Below, piece by piece: positions 8,562-15,464 of a stretch of DNA of 27,968 nt. The notes beneath the pieces are model-generated. The model searched no databases. It saw only the letters and a program-made list of their open reading frames with translations, and was not told where the DNA came from. The stretch is taken from NCBI GenBank assembly GCA_964476045.1, contig CAYYYJ010000010.1, forward strand, positions 1 to 27,968, in the 5' to 3' direction. Positions within the stretch are counted from its first letter, which is position 1, and every line of letters starts with the position of its first letter. Source of the DNA: CAYYYJ01 sp964476045 (GTDB lineage: Archaea > Aenigmatarchaeota > Aenigmatarchaeia > QMZP01 > JACQNV01). The translations under genes and the position numbers were made by a program.

Positions 8562-8815
8562 GCAGGCACCAGATTCACCCTGCGCGCCAATTCTATATCC
8601 TTCTCAGTTATTTTTCCTTTATCGTGGGTTGCGGTTTTGATGGTTAGTTTGTTATAGTCGTGGAGAGTAATATCAGGGTGGTGCATAAGCTCCTCAGAAA
8701 TTGTTGCAACTATATTCAGGAAGCCTACAGATTCCATGAAAGCCTTGAACTTGAATGTTCTTACCAAGTGTTTGCCTTCCTTCTTCCAGCCTTTTGGGAT
8801 AATTAGTTTTGACAT
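8558..8815 (-). CDS. pterin-4a-carbinolamine dehydratase-like protein
   Basis: 85 residues from the ATG at 8815; a TTG six codons earlier is less likely. The family signature is clear: EELMHHPDITL with the adjacent histidines, then a later ATHDKGKIT with another His, as in PCD/DCoH proteins. Length matches the family (about 80-105). These enzymes dehydrate 4a-hydroxy-tetrahydropterin; in prokaryotes without aromatic amino acid hydroxylases the role is often unclear, and Moco-related roles have been proposed for some. It sits directly downstream of the E1-beta tail remnant, which suggests it originally followed E1-beta in the same operon. Confidence 0.88.
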   Translation of the reverse strand: MSKLIIPKGWKKEGKHLVRTFKFKAFMESVGFLNIVATISEELMHHPDITLHDYNKLTIKTATHDKGKITEKDIELARRVNLVPA

Positions 8816-8838
8816 ATGTAGAATATAGTTCAACTGGC

Positions 8839-8970
8839 TTAAAAATTAACAGCTTTCTGGATTGCTTTCACAATCCTATTAGTATCAGGGAGATAATGAT
8901 TCTCCAGCTTGGCTAAAGGCATAGGAGTGTCAAATCCTGTTACCCCTTCAACAGGGGCTTCAAGGCTCAT
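8839..8970 (-). pseudogene. remnant of the E1-beta 3' end
   Basis: 43 in-frame codons whose translation matches the C terminus of the intact E1-beta gene. Bases 8839-8967 align without gaps to 9774-9902: 101 of 129 bases and 32 of 42 residues are identical, and the first 21 bases of the alignment match perfectly. Landmarks are SLEAPVE, VTGFDTP and NRIVKAI. About half of the differences are synonymous, so both tails were under selection as real E1-beta ends. Homology starts at the final A of the HepT stop codon. An ATG at 8970 overlaps that stop (ATGA), so a 43-residue peptide could be translated, but no function is expected. Confidence 0.85.
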
Positions 8971-9350
8971 AACTTTTTCCCTGCAGCAATAAGTTCGTCA
9001 AGGCAGTCCAGCAAACCAGACATTTCTTTCAGCTCTTTGTGTGTAATCGTGTAGTATTCGTGCGAAATCAGGTTTCTCAGGAAGACTAATCTTTTCATAG
9101 AATCAAGCGTCTTCCTGCTTATCATGTGAGCTTGATTTAACAGCTCAAAAATTTCTTTATACTTAGAGGGGAAGCCAAGGTTCTTCTCAGCTACTATTAG
9201 TTCGGCGAGATCTATTGCAGAGTTTGCTGCCTGGAAACATTCCATTGCAAGGGCATTAAAAACAAGGTAATCAGACAGGTCTTTAGAGGCGAGCTCTTTT
9301 GCCTTTGATCTGTGATTTTCTATTCTTGTGATAATAACAGACAATCTCAT
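8967..9350 (-). CDS. hepT: HepT-family HEPN toxin (type VII toxin-antitoxin)
   Basis: 127 residues, the usual HepT length, almost all helical. The catalytic RX4HXY motif is exact: Arg92, His97 and Tyr99 in RNLISHEYY. In characterised HepT/MntA pairs, HepT is an RNase toxin and MntA silences it by attaching AMP units to the motif Tyr, so this protein keeps both the RNase residues and the modification site. It follows mntA with a four-base overlap (9347-9350, ATGA). Its stop codon's last base begins the E1-beta tail remnant. The toxin role is inferred from the family. Confidence 0.88.
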   Translation of the reverse strand: MRLSVIITRIENHRSKAKELASKDLSDYLVFNALAMECFQAANSAIDLAELIVAEKNLGFPSKYKEIFELLNQAHMISRKTLDSMKRLVFLRNLISHEYYTITHKELKEMSGLLDCLDELIAAGKKL

Positions 9351-9727
9351 GAGGCCAAGATCCTCCTTGTCACCCTTTCATACAAATCTGACATTTCCAG
9401 ATATTCTCTTAGCACATTTTTTTTTGTTTCCATGAGATATTTTGTGTCTCTCACAAAAAGCGGTTTTCCATATTTCATGACTTCAAACTGGATATAGAGA
9501 GGCAGCCTGTGAAAATTGACCACATCAAAAACATTGGACGAGGAGCTTGCAACTTCCGATTCTATGGTTTTATCAGGATTTTTCACTATAACAGCAATAT
9601 CTATGTCTGATAGCGGTTTGGTTTTGCCTTTGGCGTGCGAACCAAAAAGAAATATTGCTTCAACTTTTTTTGATTTCTTCAGTTCTGATACCATCTCATC
9701 CATTTCATTCTTCAGGGCCTTTTTCAT
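9347..9727 (-). CDS. mntA: MntA-family minimal nucleotidyltransferase antitoxin
   Basis: 126 residues, standard MntA size. GSx10DxD is complete: Gly29-Ser30, Asp41 and Asp43 in FGSHAKGKTKPLSDIDIAV. The C-terminal half is helical (KNVLREYLEMSDLYERVTRR). The known family role is AMP transfer onto HepT to neutralise it. A TATA-like TTTAAA at 9751-9756 on the minus strand lies about 26 bases upstream of the ATG, in the 46-base gap after E1-beta, so the pair probably has its own leaderless promoter as well as read-through from E1-beta. Confidence 0.9.
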   Translation of the reverse strand: MKKALKNEMDEMVSELKKSKKVEAIFLFGSHAKGKTKPLSDIDIAVIVKNPDKTIESEVASSSSNVFDVVNFHRLPLYIQFEVMKYGKPLFVRDTKYLMETKKNVLREYLEMSDLYERVTRRILAS

Positions 9728-9773
9728 AATGAGATATTTGTATAACTGCCTTTAAATTCCACTATACATTATT

Positions 9774-9902
9774 CTAAAACTCAGCAACTTTCTCCACTGC
9801 CTTCACTATCCTTGTTGTGTCAGGCAGATAGTAGTTTTCGAGCTTGAATAATGGAATAGGAGTATCAAACCCAGTTACCCTTTCAACAGGGGCTTCAAGG
9901 CT
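9774..9902 (-). repeat. E1-beta tail, partner of the remnant at 8839-8967
   Basis: Direct repeat with 8839-8967, same strand and frame, no gaps, 28 mismatches in 129 bases. Together they bracket the MntA/HepT pair, whose coding span is 8967-9727. Confidence 0.85.
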
Positions 9903-10754
9903 TAGTAAAAGGTTTTCTGTTATTCTGGCAGAGATTTCTGCTGCAAAACCGCAGGTTCTTGGGGCTTCCTGGACAACTACAACCCTTCCTGTTTTGTTTA
10001 CTGACTGGAAAACTGTTTGCTCATCCAGGGGCTTGAGAGTCCTCAAATCTATAACTTCACAGCTTATTTTTTCTTTTAATTTCTCTGCCGCGTCTATTGA
10101 AGGCCTCATCATTGCACCGTAGGTTATTATTGTGACATCTTTACCCTCTCTGAACACATTGGCTTCACCTAAAGGGACAGTAAATTCTTTTGTTGGAACC
10201 TGCTGTTTTATAGACCTGTACAGTCTTTTAGGTTCCAGGAAAATAACAGGATCAGGATCCCTGATAGAAGAAACTATCAAGCCTTTTGCATCGTATGGTG
10301 TGGACGGGATTACTACTTTTAGGCCTGGTGCGTGGAGGAAATAAGTTTCTGGTGATTCTGAATGGTGCTCGAGTGCACGCACTCCACCAGAATATGGAGC
10401 GCGCAAAACCATTGGACAGGTGAACCTTCCTCTCGACCTGTTCCTTATTCTGGATGCATGTGAGATCAGCTGGTCAAGAGCAGAGTACATGAAACCATCA
10501 AATTGGATTTCTGCAACAGGCTTCATCCCGCCGACAGCAAGGCCAATAGAAGTTCCCACAATCGCAGATTCTGCGAGTGGTGTGTCTATGACCCTTTCCG
10601 GCCCAAACTTCTTTAACAGGCCATCTGTGACACGGAAGACGCCGCCATCAACCCCGACATCTTCTCCTAAAATAATCACTTTTTTGTCTCTGGCCATTTC
10701 CTGCTTTAATCCTAGGTTTATCGCCTGCACCATGGTCATTATTTCTAGGGCCAT
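9774..10754 (-). CDS. pdhB: 2-oxoacid dehydrogenase E1 component, beta subunit
   Basis: 326 residues, full family length. The N-terminal ThDP-pyrimidine-binding domain has GEDVG (30-34), the DTPLAESA segment with the cofactor-activating Glu62, and the potassium/interface region SHASRIRNRSRGRFTCP. The C-terminal transketolase-like domain shows DVTIITYGAM and VVVVQEAPRTCGFAAEI. With E1-alpha it forms the alpha2beta2 decarboxylase feeding E2. Its ATG lies one base after the stop of the upstream HEPN gene (TGA-T-ATG), so translation is coupled to that module. Its last 129 bases are duplicated beyond the MntA/HepT cassette, and the present tail may itself be a replacement. Confidence 0.94.
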   Translation of the reverse strand: MALEIMTMVQAINLGLKQEMARDKKVIILGEDVGVDGGVFRVTDGLLKKFGPERVIDTPLAESAIVGTSIGLAVGGMKPVAEIQFDGFMYSALDQLISHASRIRNRSRGRFTCPMVLRAPYSGGVRALEHHSESPETYFLHAPGLKVVIPSTPYDAKGLIVSSIRDPDPVIFLEPKRLYRSIKQQVPTKEFTVPLGEANVFREGKDVTIITYGAMMRPSIDAAEKLKEKISCEVIDLRTLKPLDEQTVFQSVNKTGRVVVVQEAPRTCGFAAEISARITENLLLSLEAPVERVTGFDTPIPLFKLENYYLPDTTRIVKAVEKVAEF

Positions 10755-10755
10755 A

Positions 10756-11199
10756 TCACTTCAGTGAGCTCCTCAATATAGGATAAATTTTGTTTAGGAA
10801 AGCTAAAACCTTATTTGCATACTCAGAATCGAATTTTTTGCCATAGTAAAGAATTCTGTTCCTGAAATACCTGAGCTCATCCATAAATTCAACGTCTCTT
10901 TCTTCAAAACCAAGCACCCTCATATAAGAGACTTCAGCTTCGTGGGCTCCCTGACCACTACCTGAGTATCCATTCGCATACAGTTTTGCCCTTATCAGGA
11001 ACATTATAATATCATAGCAGTGTTCTACATAATCATTTGCATTTTCATCTTTTATTCCAACTTTCTCCAAATTTTCTCTTAGGGAGCTCATCTTTCTTTC
11101 TGCTTCGGCAACCAAGCTTCTTGACCTTTCCGTATCGGGGGCAATTTTTCTGATAACTGTTTCTTTTACAAATTCATCAAAGGTTTGCAGACGTCTCAT
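10756..11199 (-). CDS. HEPN-like protein lacking the catalytic His
   Basis: 147 residues, mainly helical, coupled by a four-base overlap (11196-11199) to the upstream wHTH-nucleotidyltransferase. The C-terminal motif reads ELRYFRNRILYYGKKF: the Arg-Asn pair of HEPN proteins is present (Arg113), but the position of the motif His is a Tyr (118). It is therefore more likely a non-nucleolytic HEPN, or an enzyme using other residues, than a HepT-type RNase. In related pairs the HEPN protein may be the nucleotidylation target; the Tyr residues here could be acceptors (inference). E1-beta starts one base after its stop codon. Confidence 0.7.
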   Translation of the reverse strand: MRRLQTFDEFVKETVIRKIAPDTERSRSLVAEAERKMSSLRENLEKVGIKDENANDYVEHCYDIIMFLIRAKLYANGYSGSGQGAHEAEVSYMRVLGFEERDVEFMDELRYFRNRILYYGKKFDSEYANKVLAFLNKIYPILRSSLK

Positions 11200-11735
11200 A
11201 AATTAACGCTTCCTTGCAGAAGGATGCCATTTAATATATTGTTTCTAAGGTGCTTGTTTATATCGGCCCAGGAGCTGTAAAAGTTTACATTTATTTTTCT
11301 CCCGAGAACTTTTTCATATTTTTCAGGCTCTAGAGACTTGTCCTTTCTTTCTATTACAGCTATATCGATATCAGATGTATGGATGTCCTCACCTTTTGAA
11401 TAGCTGCCGAATAGTATTATTGTCGCACCCGGAAGCTCTTCCTGCAGAGAGTCTGCCAAACCTGACAAATATACGTTTTTCAGGTTTTCAACCCTCTTCA
11501 TCTCAGTTGTTCTTTTATTTCCGCTGTTAAAGGAGACAAAATTTATTGTCTTTGTTTTTTCTACTAAAATCAGGTTTTGTTTTTTCAGGTTTTTTATAGA
11601 ATTCGAGACAGCTGTTGGGGATACGCTGAGTTTTTTGGCTATTTCCCTCTGGCTAAGCTTCTCGCCTGCTCTCAGGCACAGGTAGGAAAATATTTCCTGT
11701 TCAAGTATTGTAAAATTAAGTTTATATATGTCCAT
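11196..11735 (-). CDS. winged-helix + MNT nucleotidyltransferase fusion
   Basis: 179 residues. Residues 1-75 form a winged helix-turn-helix (LSQREIAKKLSVSPTAVSNS, then a wing ending NFVSFN). Residues 85-179 form a minimal nucleotidyltransferase with GSx10DxD (Gly110-Ser111, Asp122, Asp124). The fusion joins a DNA-binding domain to a nucleotidyltransferase, so it can plausibly regulate its own operon; an 18-base perfect palindrome lies four bases upstream of the start. Leaderless expression is suggested by a TATA box 23-34 bases upstream. It heads a coupled set: this gene, the HEPN-like gene and then E1-beta. Confidence 0.85.
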   Translation of the reverse strand: MDIYKLNFTILEQEIFSYLCLRAGEKLSQREIAKKLSVSPTAVSNSIKNLKKQNLILVEKTKTINFVSFNSGNKRTTEMKRVENLKNVYLSGLADSLQEELPGATIILFGSYSKGEDIHTSDIDIAVIERKDKSLEPEKYEKVLGRKINVNFYSSWADINKHLRNNILNGILLQGSVNL

Positions 11736-11738
11736 ATT

Positions 11739-11769
11739 ACTTTACATATGTAAAGTTAAGTTTATAAAG
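11739..11769 (-). promoter_or_regulatory. TATA box plus 18-base perfect palindromic operator
   Basis: ACTTTACATATGTAAAGT (11739-11756) is a perfect palindrome. On the minus strand a TATA box, CTTTATAAACTT (11758-11769), comes just upstream and the ATG at 11735 just downstream. A bound dimer would sit between TATA box and start point, a typical archaeal repressor position. The winged-helix fusion it controls is the natural candidate ligand. Confidence 0.65.
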
Positions 11770-11782
11770 ATTGCTGGTCACT

Positions 11783-12235
11783 TTATCCCCCTATTCTTTT
11801 TGCGAGTCGGGCTAGCTTATCGTCATCCGCCTTTTTGTAATCGTGAGAAGAAATGTAGCCTTCGTATTTCTCAAAATACTTGTCCACATTTGATTTTAGT
11901 GGCTTCCATTCTTTCATTTTTGTTCCATGCATTGGGAATAGCTTTGCATGGATGTGGTCGACTCCGAACCCTTCAAAAATCATTCCTGTCCTCCCAACAT
12001 CTTCAAGTTTCGAATCAAGCAACTTAGCGACTTTTTTTGTTGCAATAACTAGCCCTTTTAGCACATTATCAGTTAAGCCGAAAGCATAGCTTGGGTAGTG
12101 TTTCTTGGTTATCACAACTGAAAACCCTTCTGTATTGGGGTGCGATGAGAGGAAAGCCATGTGTTTTTTATCTTCCCAGATTTTATGGCATGGCAATTCT
12201 CCTTTCGCTATTTTACAGAAAACGCAATTTTTCAT
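11783..12235 (-). CDS. HIT-family hydrolase/transferase with altered His triad
   Basis: 150 residues. The N terminus has CVFCKI (Cys4, Cys7), a zinc pair seen in many HIT proteins. The signature region reads DHIHAKLFPMHG: the first two histidines (94, 96) are present but the third position is Lys98, with His103 further on. Canonical HIT enzymes use the second His as nucleophile toward nucleoside phosphates, so activity is possible but not assured. A Shine-Dalgarno GGAGTGAT lies just before the ATG. It lies 71 bases after the aspartate-racemase-like gene on the same strand and is probably part of the dehydrogenase-locus transcript. The 12236-12306 spacer shows no supported gene. Confidence 0.85.
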   Translation of the reverse strand: MKNCVFCKIAKGELPCHKIWEDKKHMAFLSSHPNTEGFSVVITKKHYPSYAFGLTDNVLKGLVIATKKVAKLLDSKLEDVGRTGMIFEGFGVDHIHAKLFPMHGTKMKEWKPLKSNVDKYFEKYEGYISSHDYKKADDDKLARLAKRIGG

Positions 12236-12306
12236 AGCTTATCACTCCAAATCTTCTTTCAGTTATTCCACCTGTTTCAAGCAATTTATTCTTTCAGATC
12301 CCACAT

Positions 12307-12996
12307 TTATTTCAGCAATTCGGCTACTGTTGCATCTGCAAATATTTTCATTGTATCGAAAATCTTTAATTTTGGGTGTTTGGGTATCAGAAGCTGTAAA
12401 TCGGTGCAGGCAAGCACAACACAGTCAACCTTTTTCTTTTCAAAGCTGTTTATGATTTCAATTAGCTCTTCCCTATCCCTGTTTTTCTGCTGCCCTGTGA
12501 CGAGGTTGAGGATAAATTTGCCCATTTTTGCCTGTTGGAATTCGTCTGGAGTGGCATAATCTATCCTGTTTTTCCTGAAAGCATTTTCGTACAGTTTATT
12601 CTGGATAGTTGCAGATGTTGAGACTATACCAACCCGATTGAAACCGTTTGTTTTTAGAAATTTTACAGTTTCTTCAACAACACTTAAAACTGGTATGCTT
12701 ACAGATTTTTTAATCTGTTCTATAAAGACGTGGAGAGAATTGCATGGCATGACAATAAAATCAGCGCCAGATTTTTCTAGTCTTTTTGATTCGGTGATTA
12801 AAAAAGACAGACATCTTTCAATACCAGTATTTTTTGAAATAGCGTCTTCTTCAATTTTATAAGGCAAAGGAACGCTGGCAATTATTATGGATGGTCTATG
12901 GGTTTTATTTTTTTTCTGACAAGAAAAGACTAAATCCAAATAAAATTCAGATGTTGTTTCCGGCCCGAGGCCGCCAATTATTCCAACTGTTTTCAT
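12307..12996 (-). CDS. aspartate/glutamate racemase family protein
   Basis: 229 residues, normal length. It begins VGIIGGLGPETT, the family start. Both catalytic cysteines are visible: Cys85 in VMPCNS and Cys197 in VLACTDL. Enzymes of this group racemise Asp (or hydantoins and related acids) in the cytosol without cofactor, using the two cysteines as acid and base. It follows E1-alpha by three bases, so the two are co-transcribed. A role in the oxoacid dehydrogenase pathway is not obvious and the association may be by chance. Confidence 0.87.
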   Translation of the reverse strand: MKTVGIIGGLGPETTSEFYLDLVFSCQKKNKTHRPSIIIASVPLPYKIEEDAISKNTGIERCLSFLITESKRLEKSGADFIVMPCNSLHVFIEQIKKSVSIPVLSVVEETVKFLKTNGFNRVGIVSTSATIQNKLYENAFRKNRIDYATPDEFQQAKMGKFILNLVTGQQKNRDREELIEIINSFEKKKVDCVVLACTDLQLLIPKHPKLKIFDTMKIFADATVAELLK

Positions 12997-12999
12997 GTT

Positions 13000-14115
13000 T
13001 TATTTCAACCACTCCTTCAATTTTTCCATCTGCTCCCTCAATTCAGGCGTCATCTCTTTGTAAGCATACTTGAAAATATCCTCGATTTCAGGCTGTTTTA
13101 TTGACTCGAATTTTTTGACAGCCTGTTCTGTTTTTTTGTTGCATTCTTCCAAAAGTTTTTTCTCTTCTGACTTTTTCCATAATTTTTTGGATTCCATGTA
13201 TTTCCTTAGCCTGTCAATTGGGTCTTTTTTCTTCCATTCTTCTACTTCTCTCTGGTCCCTGTATTTTGCCTGGTCGTCTGATGTTGTATGATCTGAGATT
13301 CTGTAGGTTAAACATTCTATCATTGTTGGGCCTTTTCCTTTTCTAGCTTTTTCCAGGCTTTCTTTGACAGCCTGATATACAGCAAAAACGTCATTACCAT
13401 CAACTTGTATACCTTCAAAACCATAAGCCAGAGCTTTTTGCGCAAGCGTTTCTGATTTGGACTGCTTTTCCCGAGGAAGGGATATGGCATACTGGTTGTT
13501 CTGGCATACAAAGACTATAGGAAGGGAAAACACGCCTGCAAAATTCATGGCTTCGTGGAAGTCGCCTTTTGAGGTTGCTCCATCCCCGAAAACAGTGACT
13601 ACAGAGCCTTTTTTCTTTTGCAACTTTTGCGACCAGGCAAAGCCAACTGCATGAAGTGTTTGTGTGGATACAGGAACAGCAATTGGAAAATGGTTTATTT
13701 TTTCCGGAATCTTCATCCCACGCTCGTCGCCCCCATAATAAAGAAGAATATTTTCCATGGGCAGGCCTAAAACAAGCGATGTTCCGTTTTCCCTGAAGGA
13801 AGGAAATAGCCAGTCGTCTTTGCCCATTGCGTAACCTATCCCGACGTTAGAGGCTTCTTGGCCCCTTATAGAAGCGAAGGTTCCTAGGCGGCCTTGGCGC
13901 TGGAGGGCTAACATTTTCTGATCAAATACTTTTGCGAGGACCATGAATCTGTACATTTTCTTTATATCAGAAATAGAAAGGCTTTTGTGGAGGCTGTTTA
14001 CTGAATTACCTCTTTCATCAAGAATCTGCACGGTCTCTATTTTAAAGGATTTTTGGGCATTCCACTGCGGAACTATGTGTTTAGGCTTTAGCTTTAGACC
14101 AGGTTTAGCAGACAT
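13000..14115 (-). CDS. pdhA: 2-oxoacid dehydrogenase E1 component, alpha subunit
   Basis: 371 residues, full length. The ThDP motif is GDGATSKGD (177-185) followed by NN at 206-207. Further family marks are RGQEA (84-88), the active-site loop around FPSFREN (104-110), and the phosphorylation-loop-like YRISDHTTSDD. It decarboxylates a 2-oxoacid with E1-beta and passes the acyl group to lipoyl-E2. It is the first gene of the minus-strand locus. A minus-strand AATATATT lies about 25 bases before the ATG at 14115, shared with the divergent regulator gene. The gap between E1-alpha and E1-beta (2.2 kb, four genes) is unusual, since these are normally adjacent. Confidence 0.94.
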   Translation of the reverse strand: MSAKPGLKLKPKHIVPQWNAQKSFKIETVQILDERGNSVNSLHKSLSISDIKKMYRFMVLAKVFDQKMLALQRQGRLGTFASIRGQEASNVGIGYAMGKDDWLFPSFRENGTSLVLGLPMENILLYYGGDERGMKIPEKINHFPIAVPVSTQTLHAVGFAWSQKLQKKKGSVVTVFGDGATSKGDFHEAMNFAGVFSLPIVFVCQNNQYAISLPREKQSKSETLAQKALAYGFEGIQVDGNDVFAVYQAVKESLEKARKGKGPTMIECLTYRISDHTTSDDQAKYRDQREVEEWKKKDPIDRLRKYMESKKLWKKSEEKKLLEECNKKTEQAVKKFESIKQPEIEDIFKYAYKEMTPELREQMEKLKEWLK

Positions 14116-14131
14116 ATAATAGATTTATTTG

Positions 14132-14171
14132 GTTTTCTAATATATTCGATAGGCGGAATAAGGTTTATAAA
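14132..14171. promoter_or_regulatory. divergent promoter pair for E1-alpha and the XRE/sigma-like regulator
   Basis: Minus-strand AATATATT near 14137-14144 serves E1-alpha (ATG 14115). Plus-strand TTTATAAAT (14164-14172) serves the regulator (ATG 14196). The two cores are about 20 bases apart, so the regulator is well placed to influence the dehydrogenase locus. No clear operator palindrome is visible. Confidence 0.5.
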
Positions 14172-14195
14172 TACAGAGAGTCCACTTCATGGATT

Positions 14196-15155
14196 ATGAA
14201 CCACGAAGCTGATGTTGCCGCGCACTTGGACATGGAAGGTAATCTTACAAGAAACTATCTTTTAGAGGATGCGATGAAGAAATCTGGATATGATGTTAAA
14301 TTGCTAGCCAAAGAGACTGGAATTAGCGGGGGCTCCATCTATTTTTATCTGAGGCTCATGGAATTCCCTTCAGATGGGTATGCTTCTAAGATAGCAGGAG
14401 CATTGGGATGCAAAATTGAAGATGTTTTTCCTAGATGGCTGACAGTTTTTTCAAGACCGTATAGGTGGAAGAAAGTTGTCAAGAGGCCAGAAAAAATAAG
14501 CAATAGATTGGGTTTAGATGAAGTTCAAAGAAGGCCAGGCCCTTCATACGACTGGCCTTCTGATGTAGAAAATAGGTTGGCAGTTGGGGATCTTCTTCAG
14601 TTGAGATACAAAGACGGAAAACGTGTATTGACCTATACGCAAAGAGAAGCATTGAAACTAAGATATGGCCTTAAAGGCGAATCGGAACATACACTTTTTG
14701 AAATAGCCGAGATATTAGGTAAAAAGAATGAGGAAAGTGCATCTCATATTATCAATCAGGCAATAAAAAAATTGAGGGGATATTATGGAGATAGAACAAT
14801 AGATGGGGAGACCAGACATCTGATTTCTACACACGAAGAATCAAAAACAAGGCCTTTAAATCCGAATCTACAATATGCTATGAATCAAGCAGGCGAGACT
14901 GTGGATACACTTTCAACAAAACTCGGCATACCCACTGCTTCTTTGCGAGCTTATTTGTATCTCAATAGGTTACCTGCAAGAACGAGGAGGCGTAGTATAG
15001 CTGATGCTCTGCGAGTTAGTGAAGATGATATATTTCCAAAAATGAAGAGACTAAGGAAAATTGGGAAGCGTGTCAGAGGCCGGAGATTCGAAGAAGAGTA
15101 TGTTGTCGTTGGATTAGATGATACTTATCTGTTAGAAGGTTTAGGAACAAACTGA
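14196..15155 (+). CDS. regulator with XRE-like HTH, sigma-region-4-like segment and second XRE-like HTH
   Basis: 319 residues. HTH 1 (about 20-79) reads LLAKETGISGGSIYFYLRL and ends EDVFP. HTH 2 (about 224-281) reads LSTKLGIPTASLRAYLYL and ends DDIFP. The two are internal homologues with the same end motif. Between them, residues 146-195 match the bacterial sigma-70 region 4 layout: LTYTQREALKLRYGL, HTLFEIAEILG, then a recognition-helix-like ESASHIINQAIKKLR. Archaea have no sigma factors, so the middle domain is either a borrowed DNA-binding unit or independently similar. The ATG at 14196 sits about 28 bases after a TATA box. It is divergent from E1-alpha. Cytosolic DNA-binding protein; target unknown. 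Confidence 0.75.
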   Translation: MNHEADVAAHLDMEGNLTRNYLLEDAMKKSGYDVKLLAKETGISGGSIYFYLRLMEFPSDGYASKIAGALGCKIEDVFPRWLTVFSRPYRWKKVVKRPEKISNRLGLDEVQRRPGPSYDWPSDVENRLAVGDLLQLRYKDGKRVLTYTQREALKLRYGLKGESEHTLFEIAEILGKKNEESASHIINQAIKKLRGYYGDRTIDGETRHLISTHEESKTRPLNPNLQYAMNQAGETVDTLSTKLGIPTASLRAYLYLNRLPARTRRRSIADALRVSEDDIFPKMKRLRKIGKRVRGRRFEEEYVVVGLDDTYLLEGLGTN

Positions 15156-15174
15156 AAGAACTAGCAAGTTAATC

Positions 15175-15228
15175 TTATTTCCTCATTGCCCGTTTCTTCA
15201 GAGCTGGGTAATCCACTGCGCCGCAGAT
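15175..15228 (-). pseudogene. remnant of the glutaredoxin-like gene 3' end
   Basis: 18 codons including the stop (ICGAVDYPALKKRAMRK) match the end of the intact gene at 15770-15823. 47 of 54 bases are identical, no gaps, and most differences fall in the last six codons. Homology begins at the final A of the DUF2283 stop codon, the same junction as the E1-beta remnant behind HepT. No start codon; not expected to be expressed. Confidence 0.85.
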
Positions 15229-15464
15229 TATTGTGATAGAGGAAGCTCAACATTGAATGGCAGGCTGAACTCGATGTCACCGCCTCGTTCTGCTCTCTTT
15301 TTAAAATTAAAAACTGCTATACCAACAACTTTGTTTGTTTTTTTGTCTATCCTCTGGAAAACATCGTTTCCCATGTCTTTAAAAAATCCTTTTACTGGTT
15401 TGCCTATTGATACTTCTAAAAAATCCCCTTCTTCATCATAATGTATTCTCATGTTCTCATTCAT
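15228..15464 (-). CDS. DUF2283-family protein, probable antitoxin
   Basis: 78 residues with the DUF2283 pattern: MRIHYDEEGDFLEVSIGKP, a central acidic strand and IDKKTNKVVGIAVFNFKKR. The family is small, beta-rich and commonly paired with BECR-type or DUF4258-type RNases as the antitoxin. It overlaps the upstream gene by four bases (15461-15464, ATGA). Its stop codon fuses directly to the glutaredoxin tail remnant. Antitoxin role inferred from family and pairing. Confidence 0.8.
   Translation of the reverse strand: MNENMRIHYDEEGDFLEVSIGKPVKGFFKDMGNDVFQRIDKKTNKVVGIAVFNFKKRAERGGDIEFSLPFNVELPLSQ

Noticed and set aside
8839..9902. Insertion by a classical transposon with target-site duplication at E1-beta
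   Set aside because: The flanking copies are 129 bases and differ at 28 positions, mostly in a protein-preserving way. A target duplication would be short and initially identical, and no transposase or terminal inverted repeats are present.
12236..12306. Short open frame reading LLETGGITERRFGVISYEKL between the racemase-like and HIT genes, considered as a third tail remnant
   Set aside because: It starts after a stop, has no match to any gene end in the window and runs into the HIT gene out of frame; probably chance.
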